Assembly: GCF_024519455.1 (NCBI RefSeq)
Contig: NZ_JALJRY010000005.1
Coordinates: 82,210 to 146,209, forward strand
DNA from: Streptomyces sp. STR69
Lineage (GTDB): Bacteria > Actinomycetota > Actinomycetes > Streptomycetales > Streptomycetaceae
DNA length: 64,000 bases
Direction: 5' to 3'
A program made the translations under genes and the position numbers. Below, one piece after another: positions 8,543-16,265 of this stretch. Position 1 is the stretch's first letter; each line of letters starts with the position of its first letter. The notes below the pieces were generated by a model, which did no database searches, was not told the origin of the DNA, and saw only the letters and a list, made by a program, of their open reading frames with translations.

Positions 8543-9211
8543 ATGATCCGTGTACTGGTGGTCGACGACGAGGCTCTCGTCCGCACCGGCTTCACCCACA
8601 TCCTCGACGCCTCGGACGACATCGGCGCCGTGGCGGCGGTTCCGGGCGGCCAAGCCCTCAAGGCCGTAAGGGAGTTGAGTCCCGATGTCGTCCTGCTCGA
8701 CATCCGGATGCCCGACGTGGACGGACTGACCGTCCTGGCCGAGCTCCGCCGGCTGCCGGATCCTCCCGTGGTGGCGATGCTGACGACGTTCGACACCGAC
8801 GAATACGTCGAGGCGGCGCTGCGCTCCGGCGCCGCCGGTTTCCTCCTCAAGGACACCGACCCCGAGCAACTGCCCTATCTGATCCGCACGTTGGCCGAGG
8901 GCGGAACCGTGCTGTCGTCGCAGGTCATACGTACGGTGGTGGACAGCTTCCTCGACCAGGGCGGGCGCGAGCCCTACGCCGTCGGGCTCGTCGACCGGCT
9001 GAGCGGGCGCGAGCGCGCCGTCCTCGTGCTGCTGGCCGAGGGCCTCTCCAACACCGACATCGGCGACCGGCTCCATCTGAGCAACGGCACCGTCAAAGGC
9101 CATGTCAGCGTCGTCTTCGAGAAGTTGGAGGTCGACAACCGGGTGCAGGCCGCGCTGGTCGCCGAACGGGCCGGGCTGCTCAAGCCGCCCGAGGACGGAG
9201 CCGCCCGATGA
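8543..9211 (+). CDS. LuxR-family response regulator
   Basis: 222 residues. The receiver domain (1-120) has the acidic pocket (VVDDE), phospho-acceptor Asp53 (LLDIRMP), Thr81/82 and Lys103 (LLKD). The C-terminal LuxR helix-turn-helix (about 155-215) reads LSGREREVL-like, then NTDIGDRLHLSNGTVKGHV. The start is the ATG with GAGGAG upstream, rather than the longer frame that would begin in the adjacent membrane gene. It overlaps the kinase gene by ATGA, so the pair is translationally coupled and surely cognate. Target genes are unknown; the divergent membrane protein is a candidate. Confidence 0.95.
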   Translation: MIRVLVVDDEALVRTGFTHILDASDDIGAVAAVPGGQALKAVRELSPDVVLLDIRMPDVDGLTVLAELRRLPDPPVVAMLTTFDTDEYVEAALRSGAAGFLLKDTDPEQLPYLIRTLAEGGTVLSSQVIRTVVDSFLDQGGREPYAVGLVDRLSGRERAVLVLLAEGLSNTDIGDRLHLSNGTVKGHVSVVFEKLEVDNRVQAALVAERAGLLKPPEDGAAR

Positions 9212-10320
9212 ACTCCCCACGTCCGCCCGCCCTGTTGCTGGACGCGCTGCTGGTCGGTGTCGCACTGCTTGACCTGTGGGTGAACTTCGACAGCGAGAAC
9301 CACCCGGCCACCGCCTACGGCCTCCTGGCCGCCCTGGCTCTCACGCTGCGCCGCCACCGCCCGCTGCCGGCCTTCGTCCTCACGCTCCCCTCCGCCCTGA
9401 TCGGCGACGCGGCGTTCGCCACGATGGCCGCGCTGTACACCCTCTCCTCGCTCTGCCGTCACCGCGCGCTGCTCGTGGGCTGCGCGCTGGCCTTCGCCAC
9501 CGTGGACTTCATGCCCTGGCCGTGGACGTCCCTCGATGTCGACGAACTCGACGAGACCTACAGCCTGGTTCACCTCACCTACACCCTGGCCACCGCCGCC
9601 GCTCCGGTCTTCCTCGGTCAACTCGTCCAGGCCCGGCGCGAGTTGACGCTTCGGCTCGCCGAGATCACGGAGGCCCGCGAGCAGGAGCAACTCCTCAGTG
9701 CGCAGGCCGTGTTGGCGAAGGAACGTGCCCAACTCGCCCGCGAGATGCACGATGTGGTCTCGCACCAGGTCAGTCTCATCGCCGTCACCGCCGGCGCACT
9801 CCAGGTCGGCAGCCCGGACGCCGAGGCGAGAGCGGCCGGGGCCACGATCCGCCGGCTCAGTGTGCAGACCCTGGAGGAGCTGCGGCACATGGTGGGAGTC
9901 CTGCGCGCCTCCGGAAGCCGCCCCACCGAACTCACACCCCAACCCTCCCTCACCGACCTCCACCACTTGATCGACGCCAGCGGCATCGAGACCCGACTGG
10001 AGACCGACCTGCCCCACGGACTCCCGCCCACGCTCCAGCGCGCCGTCTACCGCACGGTCCAGGAGGCACTCACCAACGTACGCAAACACGCCCCCGGCGC
10101 CACCGCGACCGTCCGCATCCACCAGCGCGACGGCACCCTGCGCACGACGGTCACCAACACCGCCGCCACCCGCCCCGCACTCCCGCTCCCCGGAGCCCAC
10201 CACGGCCTCGTCGGCCTGCGCCAACGCGCCGAACTCCTCGGCGGCACCATCACCTCAGGGCCGACGACCGACGGCGGCTACGAACTCCACCTGGAACTCC
10301 GGGCCGACGACTCCGCCTGA
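9208..10320 (+). CDS. Sensor histidine kinase (HisKA_3 type)
   Basis: 370 residues. Four to five membrane spans fill the first 140 residues, with almost no extracellular loop, which suggests it senses a membrane-embedded signal or envelope stress. The H-box REMHDVVSHQV gives phospho-acceptor His181, and the N-box is QEALTNVRKHA. The C-terminal ATPase ends with HHGLVGLRQRAELLGG. The usual DNG motif is weak (TNTAATRP). It is the partner of the response regulator with which it overlaps by 4 bp. Family NarL/DesK-like in organisation. Confidence 0.93.
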   Translation: MNSPRPPALLLDALLVGVALLDLWVNFDSENHPATAYGLLAALALTLRRHRPLPAFVLTLPSALIGDAAFATMAALYTLSSLCRHRALLVGCALAFATVDFMPWPWTSLDVDELDETYSLVHLTYTLATAAAPVFLGQLVQARRELTLRLAEITEAREQEQLLSAQAVLAKERAQLAREMHDVVSHQVSLIAVTAGALQVGSPDAEARAAGATIRRLSVQTLEELRHMVGVLRASGSRPTELTPQPSLTDLHHLIDASGIETRLETDLPHGLPPTLQRAVYRTVQEALTNVRKHAPGATATVRIHQRDGTLRTTVTNTAATRPALPLPGAHHGLVGLRQRAELLGGTITSGPTTDGGYELHLELRADDSA

Positions 10321-10322
10321 CC

Positions 10323-10478
10323 TCCACGCGTCGCTACGAGCTGCTGGACTTCGCCGGCCGTTCCTTCCCCGCCTGGCACCATCACATGACGATGGCTTCG
10401 GCGGCGTACGCCCATCTGCGCCTCGCGGACTCCGGGTCCCCGTCCCCGCTCGTTCTGGCCGGGCGGCGCGGCGCCTGA
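10323..10478 (+). pseudogene. C-terminal remnant of an IS transposase
   Basis: The frame RRYELLDFAGRSFPAWHHHM, then TMASAAYAHLRL and a stop at 10478, resembles the last 40 residues of IS701/IS4-type DDE transposases (the FxGRSxxGWHHHxTL motif). Everything upstream is missing and the kinase gene ends at 10320, so this is a scar of an old insertion. Confidence 0.6.
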
Positions 10479-10486
10479 AACGGCAC

Positions 10487-10516
10487 CGGCCGGGAGGGGC
10501 GCGCCCCTCCCGGCCG
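10487..10516. terminator. 30-base perfect palindrome
   Basis: Perfect 15-bp arms with no loop, centred on GGGGCGCGCCCC, just after the transposase remnant. It could terminate transcripts of the two-component operon from the left or the remnant from the right. Confidence 0.5.
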
Positions 10517-10532
10517 ATCGGCGTTCCCGGTG

Positions 10533-10645
10533 TCAGGCTGTCGCGGCGGTGTCCTGCGCCTCCGGTGCGGTAACGCTGCCCAGCAGGCGCAGAGCGGCTT
10601 CGGAGGGCGATCCGGGCTCGGCCGTGTAGGCGCCGCTGGCCGGAC
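10533..10645 (-). pseudogene. C-terminal fragment of an XRE/MmyB-like regulator
   Basis: The minus strand encodes ASGAYTAEPGSPSEAALRLL followed by GSVTAPEAQDTAATA and a stop. This resembles the end of MmyB-like ligand-binding domains of Streptomyces XRE regulators (xAEPGSPSxxALxLL). No helix-turn-helix or start is present. Identification is tentative. Confidence 0.4.
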
Positions 10646-10654
10646 GAGCCGGGG

Positions 10655-10880
10655 ATGACGAGATTGCTCGTCATCGTCGGCTTCATGGTCACCGCGACAT
10701 CCCGTCTGGCCGACCACGAACAGGGCCTGGCCACCGGGCTCGCGACCATGACCCAGCAGATCGGCATCACCATGGGCACGCCGATCATGAGCGTCATCGC
10801 CATCGCTGCGATGACCGGTACCGGTGCCGCGGCCATCCTCGGCGGCTCTTGAAGACCGCGATCGCGGTGAACGCGGCTCA
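10655..10880 (+). pseudogene. Fragment of an MFS (DHA2-type) drug transporter
   Basis: The peptide ADHEQGLATGLATMTQQIGI, then TMGTPIMS, is the conserved segment around membrane helices 11-12 of EmrB/QacA-type exporters. The frame stops at 10852, and the next frame continues with LKTAIAVNAA, the expected following helix, so a frameshift is present as well as loss of the 5' four fifths of the gene. Confidence 0.65.
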
Positions 10881-11012
10881 CGGTGGTACGACGGCCGCCC
10901 GACGGCCTTCGGCGGGGCAGCCGGCCCACGTCCCGACGGCCGCGGCCGTGCTTGCCGTAGGAGAACTCGATCCTGTCCTCGACGACCGGGCTGCCGCATG
11001 CCGGAACGCTGA

Positions 11013-12386
11013 CCCGGACGGCGCCGGCAGGGTGAGACCTTCCTGCTCGACGCGGCCTGCCGGGCCGCGGGCGGGTTCTACTTCGGGGCGACCGAGGCCG
11101 CCGATGCCGAGTCCCTGCGGCGCATCAGCGCTGCGCTCACCGCACATGTGCGACCTGTCAGTCCGTACCACTTCGCCGACTGGGCCGAGGCCGTCGACGC
11201 GCTCCTCGCACTGGGAGCCGAGCGGCCCGTGCCCGTCGTGATCGACGAGTTCCCGTACCTCGCCAAGGCGAATCCGGAGCTTCCCTCGATCATTCAGGAA
11301 TCCCTGCGGACTCTGCGCGACCAGCGCAGCGCCTCCCGCACCCGGCTGCTGCTGTGCGGCTCGGCGCTGTCGTTCATGGGCAGGCTGCTGGCCGGCAACG
11401 CTCCGCTGCGAGGCCGGGCAGGACTGGAGTTCGTGGTCCGCCCTCTCGACCACCGCCTGGCGGCCGAATTCTGGAACATCACGGACCCGCGCCTGGCCCT
11501 GCAGGTCAACGCGATCGTCGGCGGTACACCTGCGTATCGACGTGAGTTCGCCCGCGGGGACACCCCGAACGGGGCGGGGGACTTCGACGACTGGGTCATC
11601 CGGACCGTCCTCAACCCGGAGACCCCCTTGTTCCGCGAGGCCCGCTATCTGCTCGCGGAAGAGCCCGACCTGCGGGACACGGCCCTGTACCTGTCCGTGC
11701 TGGCCGCGGTCGCCGACGGGAACTCGACCCGTGGGGGCATGGCCGGGTACCTGGAACGCAAGGCCACCGACATCGCGCACCCCATCAACGTCCTTGAAGA
11801 CGCCGGCCTGCTGCACCGGGACGCCGACGCCTTCCGCGACAACCGCCCGACCTACCGCATCGCCGAACCGCTGATCGGCTTCTACCACGCCATCATGCGA
11901 CCGGTCTGGGACCAGTTGGAGCGCCCGGGCAGCGCGGCCCGGGTCTGGCAGGCCAGCCGTCACCGCTTCATCAGCAACGTCCTCGGCCCGCATTTCGAAC
12001 AGGTCTGTCGCGACTGGGCGTTGCACCACGCCGACCCGGAACTGATCGGCGGTCTGCCCGCCCGGGTCGGACACGGAGTGGTGCACGATCCCAAGGCTCG
12101 CGTCGGACACGAAGTGGATGTGGCGGTCATCGGCATCGCCGACGGCTCCAAGCCGCCGCTCCTGGCCATCGGCGAGGCCAAATGGAACGACACCGTGGGT
12201 ATCGCCCACATCGAGCGTCTCCAGCACATCCGCGATCTCATCACCCAAGCGGGACGCTACGACACCACCGGCACCCGACTCATGTGCCTCAGCGGCGCAG
12301 GCTTCAACGACAGGGCACGTGCGTCCGCACAGTTGGACCCCCGTGTCCAACTGATCGACCTGGAGACGCTTTACGGCATGGGGTGA
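11013..12386 (+). pseudogene. 5'-truncated AAA-type ATPase with DUF234-like C-terminus
   Basis: The open frame after the TGA at 11010 reads PGRRRQGETFLLDAACRAAG: the Walker A of this family (GRRRxGKT) with its lysine changed to glutamate. Walker B is normal (VPVVIDEFPYL). The C-terminal half carries the winged helix and DUF234-like nuclease-style domain (EVDVAVIG, AIGEAKWND). No ATG, GTG or TTG occurs in frame before 11148, so any product starts after Walker A. The N-terminal 20-30 residues typical of the family are gone. Prokaryotic ATPases of this type are of unclear function, often mobile or toxin-like. The C-terminal 400 residues are intact, so the decay is recent. Confidence 0.75.
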
Positions 12387-12446
12387 CCCGAACACCGAGG
12401 CTCCATCCGCTTGAACAGCCGACGCGACACCTCCGTACCCCCTGAC

Positions 12447-12953
12447 ATGACCCCCCAGACGCAGACACCACAGCCCTCCCGAGGACACGCCTCCCGCCTG
12501 CGGCGCGGTGCCGCGTTCGCTCTGCTCCCGTTGGCCGTGGCGTGCGGTGGAGGCGAGGGCGAGGGCGGGGAGGACCGCAAGCGGGTGGCGGCCGTGACCG
12601 CCGCACCCGAGGCCGGTGTCGTCGCCCCGGCGAAGGTCGAGGTGATCGCCGGGCTGACCGGGTGCACCGCCGAGATCCGGATCGAGGCGGAGGAACTGCG
12701 TGAGGGGCAGTGCCGTACGAAGCAGGGCGAGTACCGGATCACCACGTTCCCGGAGGAGCGGTTCAAGGTGACCTGGCTCGACACCGCGGCCGTCTACGGC
12801 GGCAAGTACCTCGTCGGCACCCGCTGGGTGGTCAGTGCGCGGCCCGAGCTGCTGGAGGGGTTCCGGGCCCGACTCGGCGGCACCGTACAGGAGTTGCGCG
12901 GTGTCGGGCCCGCGGCGTCGGCCTCCTTCGGGCCCACGGTGTCGGCCCCCTGA
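12447..12953 (+). CDS. Small lipoprotein
   Basis: 168 residues from the ATG at 12447 (a TTG 36 bases earlier is possible). A basic N-terminus, a hydrophobic stretch and the lipobox LAVAC place it on the outside of the membrane. The mature part is a small alpha/beta domain with two cysteines (GCTAEI and GQCRTK), probably disulfide-bonded, followed by a repeated WLDT/VVSARPELLEGF region. The layout matches small Streptomyces lipoproteins of unknown function. It ends one base before the convergent dehydrogenase gene. Confidence 0.75.
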   Translation: MTPQTQTPQPSRGHASRLRRGAAFALLPLAVACGGGEGEGGEDRKRVAAVTAAPEAGVVAPAKVEVIAGLTGCTAEIRIEAEELREGQCRTKQGEYRITTFPEERFKVTWLDTAAVYGGKYLVGTRWVVSARPELLEGFRARLGGTVQELRGVGPAASASFGPTVSAP

Positions 12954-12954
12954 G

Positions 12955-13794
12955 TCATCCCTCCGCGCGGAGGTGACCGAGCACCTCCGCCAACGGCAGG
13001 TCGAAGCGGTCCTTGTCGCCGTCCCATCGCCGCAGCACGCTCGCCGCGGCCTCCGCCAGTTCCGGCGGCAGTCCCGCCGTGCGCAGGGTCGCCGCGATCT
13101 CCTCCAACTCCGGTGCCCAGCGCCAGGCTCGCGCGGCGACGCTGGGCAGCTGATCGGTCTCGGCGAGGATGTTGGACGTCAACGAGGCTGCCTCCAGCGC
13201 CAGTTCGGCCGCCACGCCATGGCTCGCGGCGAGCGCGTGCGAGACGGCGGCCAGCACCCGGGCCGACTTCTGGTACGAGGCGTACGACATCTTCAGCGCC
13301 GACGCGGCACCGATCCCGGCGTCGAGCGGGCGTGCCAGGACCTGGGTGCCTTCGAACGCCGCCGCCACCTTGGCCACTTCCTTCCCGTCGCCGCTCAGAT
13401 AGAGGCGCGGGGCGCTGCCCGGTCCGGGCGGGCCGCCGACGATCGAGCCGTCGAGCATCAGCACCTCGCGCTCCGCGCACGCCGCCGCGATGCGCCTCGT
13501 GCGGTCCGGGCTGATCGCGTTGGCCTCGACGTACACGCCCCGGAAGGGGTGTGTGAGGACCTCGTGCGCCACGTCCTCCGCCGCGTGCGGCGGGCACACC
13601 GACAGCACGAAGTCGCTTGCCGCCAGGGCCGATTGGAGGGACTCGGCCGCCTCCAGGCCGGCTTCCCGGGCCCGTTGGAGACTGGCGGCGCCGCGGCCGG
13701 TGGGGACGTACAGCACCCGGGCACCCGCGAGGGCCGCCTGGCCGCCGACTTTCGCGCCCATGGCGCCGGGGTGCAGAAGCGTCAACGTGGTCAT
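12955..13794 (-). CDS. NAD(P)-binding 6-phosphogluconate dehydrogenase-like protein
   Basis: 279 residues. The N-terminal Rossmann fold (LLHPGAMGAKVGG) and the helix DFVLSVCPPHAAEDVA are followed by DGSIVGGPPGPGSAPRLYLS, a catalytic-loop signature of beta-hydroxyacid dehydrogenases. The all-helical C-terminal domain (KMSYASYQKSARVLAAV) matches the DUF1932 type, where the lysine of KMSYASYQK is the expected catalytic residue. The substrate is unknown. The ATG at 13794 is chosen because the longer frame has no fold before it. It is a single gene with no obvious partner. Confidence 0.85.
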   Translation of the reverse strand: MTTLTLLHPGAMGAKVGGQAALAGARVLYVPTGRGAASLQRAREAGLEAAESLQSALAASDFVLSVCPPHAAEDVAHEVLTHPFRGVYVEANAISPDRTRRIAAACAEREVLMLDGSIVGGPPGPGSAPRLYLSGDGKEVAKVAAAFEGTQVLARPLDAGIGAASALKMSYASYQKSARVLAAVSHALAASHGVAAELALEAASLTSNILAETDQLPSVAARAWRWAPELEEIAATLRTAGLPPELAEAAASVLRRWDGDKDRFDLPLAEVLGHLRAEG

Positions 13795-14015
13795 GGGTCT
13801 CACGTTAGGCGGGGGCCGCCGCCGGGTCCGGTGCGCGGTGCCGACAACCAAGCGCGGGCCATGACTTGCCCTGCGTCGGCCCCGGCTTACTGAAACATTC
13901 AACAAAGGGATCTTCGGGACCGGCAAAGGGCTCTACCCGCATAGATGATCCCGGTGCTGTCATGCTCACGACCGCCCGGAATTCCTGCCGGGCACCGCTC
14001 CGGGAGACCTCCCCC

Positions 14016-14540
14016 ATGCCCCGAATATCCCGCTCCCTGGTCACCGCCCTCTCCTCCCTCGCCCTCGCCGCCGCCGGCATCACGGTCGCCGCCGGCACCG
14101 CGCACGCACAGAGCTGCAGCCAGGACTACCTGCCGCTCCCCGACCCCAGTTGCCAGCCCGGTGCTTTCAACCCGGACGTCACCCAGTCCACCATCGACAC
14201 CACGATCTGCGTCTCCGGGTGGACCGCGACCGTCCGGCCGTCCAGCTCCTACACCACCGCGCTGAAGAAGACGCAGATCGTCGAGTACGGCTACACGGAC
14301 ACCAGCACATCGGACTACGAGGAGGACCACTTCGTCCCCCTCGAACTCGGCGGCTCCCCCAAGAGTGCGCTCAACCTCTGGCCCGAGCCGGAGTACGGCA
14401 CCAAGACCGCCGCCAACAAGGACACCGTCGAGAACAAGCTCAAGAAGGCCGTCTGCGCCGGCACCGTCACGCTCTCCCAAGCCCGGAACGCGATCGTCAC
14501 CGACTGGACGACCGCGCTGTCCGACCTCGGCCTGAGCTGA
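14016..14540 (+). CDS. Secreted HNH-like protein
   Basis: 174 residues with a good signal peptide (AAAGITVAAGTAHA) after the ATG at 14016, which is preceded by GGGAGA. The mature protein has four cysteines and the motif EEDHFVPLELGGSP followed by LNLWPEP. The D-H-x-x-P-L-x-x-G-G core with an N-L-W-P ending is the pattern of His-Me-finger/HNH nucleases, so a secreted nuclease or a related domain is possible. The later histidine and asparagine of full HNH enzymes are not obvious. The role is unproven. It is an isolated gene with a terminator behind it. Confidence 0.8.
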   Translation: MPRISRSLVTALSSLALAAAGITVAAGTAHAQSCSQDYLPLPDPSCQPGAFNPDVTQSTIDTTICVSGWTATVRPSSSYTTALKKTQIVEYGYTDTSTSDYEEDHFVPLELGGSPKSALNLWPEPEYGTKTAANKDTVENKLKKAVCAGTVTLSQARNAIVTDWTTALSDLGLS

Positions 14541-14558
14541 TGTCCCTCGCATGACTCA

Positions 14559-14593
14559 GGGGCCGGTCTCCTCCCTCGGGAGTAGCCGGCCCC
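14559..14593 (+). terminator. Hairpin terminator behind the secreted HNH-like gene
   Basis: Outer arms GGGGCCGG (14559-14566) and CCGGCCCC (14586-14593) with inner arms CTCCC/GGGAG form a stem with a small bulge. Confidence 0.65.
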
Positions 14594-14715
14594 TTCCCAC
14601 TCCTCCTCGGGAGGCAGAGCAAGTGCCTCCGCAAGGGCGATGTTCTTGAGCGTCGCGAGGAAGAGTGTGGGGCATAGGAGAGGGGCATAGGAGATATGAG
14701 CCTCGGGAGGGCGCC

Positions 14716-14817
14716 ATGAACCGACAGATCCGTGTTCGCGTGATTCGCCGGCCCGCCGCGCCCCGCGACGACACCATCGACCGCAGGACGCCGTCGGGGC
14801 GGATCCTGCCCTACTGA
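14716..14817 (+). CDS. Possible 33-residue basic peptide
   Basis: A very small frame preceded by an excellent ribosome site (GGGAGG, five bases before the ATG). The product begins MNRQIRVRVIRRPAAPRDD and has about ten arginines. It runs 7 bp into the 3' end of the convergent sensor kinase gene. Too short to recognise by family. The strong Shine-Dalgarno is the main support; no promoter is evident. Confidence 0.4.
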   Translation: MNRQIRVRVIRRPAAPRDDTIDRRTPSGRILPY

Positions 14818-16265
14818 CACCCCTGCCGCAGGGACGACCGCCAACTCACCGTCGTGCCAGTGCCTGCGTCGTCGTACACCGTCAGGCGTACGGCGTCCCG
14901 GCCGTCCGGCAGCGGTGTCGTCACGTCGACCGTGATCTCCAGCCGGGACGGGCGGGACCGGCGGGAGACACCGGCGCGGTCGGACACGGCGGCGAGGGCG
15001 TGCCGGAGGGCGGCGAGGAGCCGGGCCGCCACTTCGTCGGGGACGAGGGTGTCCACCGGGCCCTTGAAGTGGGCCGAGGGCTGGAAGCCGAGAGTGGCCG
15101 ACGCGGCTGCCGTCTCCCGAAGTACCTTGCCGCGCAGGCTGGTTGGGGCTTCGGCCGGTGGTTGTTGCAGGGCGAAGATCGCCGTGCGGACCTCCTGGAC
15201 CGTCGACTGGAGTTCGTCGACGGCGCGTCCGAGGGCTGCGTGGGCCGGGTCGGCCGGTCCGCCCCTGCGCTGCGCGGACTCCAGCAACATGCCGGTGGCG
15301 AACAGCCGTTGGACGACCAGGTCGTGCAAGTCGCGGGCGATACGGTCGCGGTCCTCGTAGACGGCGAGGCGTTCCCGGCCGTCCCGGGCGTCGGCCAGGA
15401 CCAGGGCGAGTGCGGCCTGGGACGCGAACTGCGTTGCCAGCGACCGTTCCACGGCCGTGTAGGGGCGGTCGCCCGGGCGGCGGGGGAGGGCGAGCGTGCC
15501 GATGAGACGGCCCTCGGCCTGGAGCGGCAGCATCATGCTGGGGCCGAACCGGTGCCGTACATGCGTCGTCATGCGCGGGTCGGTCGCCGAGTCGTCGATG
15601 AACACCGGTTCGCCGCCCAGGAGTTGGACCAGGACGGGGCTGCCGGGCGCGATGGTCGTGCCGACGATGTCGCCCGGGTCCTCGAAGGTGGAGGCGGTGA
15701 CGATCTCCATGCCGCCCGCCTCGGTGGGCTGCAGGATCACCCCCGCGTCGGCGTCGGCGAGGGCCCGGGCGCTCTCGGCGACGGTCATCAGCGCGTCGGC
15801 CGCCCGCTCCTCGGTGAGCAGTGCGGTGGTGACGGCCGCCGCGCCCTCGATCCAGCGCTCGCGCTGCCGGGCCGTCTCGTAGAGGCGGGCGTTGCCGATC
15901 GCGATGCCGGCCTGCGCGGCGAGGACGTGCAGCAGCTGTTCGTCCTCGGCGGTGAAGGGGGCGGCGGGTTGTTTGTCGGCCAGGTGGAGGTGGCCGAAGA
16001 CCTCGTCGTGGACGTGGATCGGCACGCTGAGCACCCCCTCCGGCGGCGCTTCCGCCCCGCCGGTGCGGATCTCGGTGAGGCCGTCCTGCCCGGGGTCCGT
16101 CGTGCCGAGCGCCGCGTACCGTGCGCCGGTCAGCTCGGCGGCGCCGTCCACGATGTGCTGGAGGGTGGTGCGCAGTTCGAGCTCGGAACCGACGCTCAGG
16201 ACGGCTTCGAGCAGGCGGGAGAGGTCGGGGACGCCGGCCCGCGGGTCGGCCGGGTCCGGGCTCAG
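14811..16265 (-). CDS. GAF-domain sensor kinase with eroded ATPase domain
   Basis: 484 residues if the CTG at 16265 is used. No ATG, GTG or TTG exists in frame near the start, and the CTG forms a CTGA overlap with the stop of mbl. Two GAF domains span roughly residues 20-150 (LTGARYAALGTTD) and 165-300 (DADAGVILQPTE), followed by an H-box DRIARDLHDLVVQRLFATG with its histidine near residue 312. The ATP-binding part is abnormal: where the N-box should be it reads ALRHALAAV, and the G-box region is only YDDAGTGTTVSW just before the stop. It may be unable to autophosphorylate, so a haem- or ligand-sensing scaffold is possible. Coupled to mbl. Confidence 0.75.
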   Translation of the reverse strand: MSPDPADPRAGVPDLSRLLEAVLSVGSELELRTTLQHIVDGAAELTGARYAALGTTDPGQDGLTEIRTGGAEAPPEGVLSVPIHVHDEVFGHLHLADKQPAAPFTAEDEQLLHVLAAQAGIAIGNARLYETARQRERWIEGAAAVTTALLTEERAADALMTVAESARALADADAGVILQPTEAGGMEIVTASTFEDPGDIVGTTIAPGSPVLVQLLGGEPVFIDDSATDPRMTTHVRHRFGPSMMLPLQAEGRLIGTLALPRRPGDRPYTAVERSLATQFASQAALALVLADARDGRERLAVYEDRDRIARDLHDLVVQRLFATGMLLESAQRRGGPADPAHAALGRAVDELQSTVQEVRTAIFALQQPPAEAPTSLRGKVLRETAAASATLGFQPSAHFKGPVDTLVPDEVAARLLAALRHALAAVSDRAGVSRRSRPSRLEITVDVTTPLPDGRDAVRLTVYDDAGTGTTVSWRSSLRQGCQ

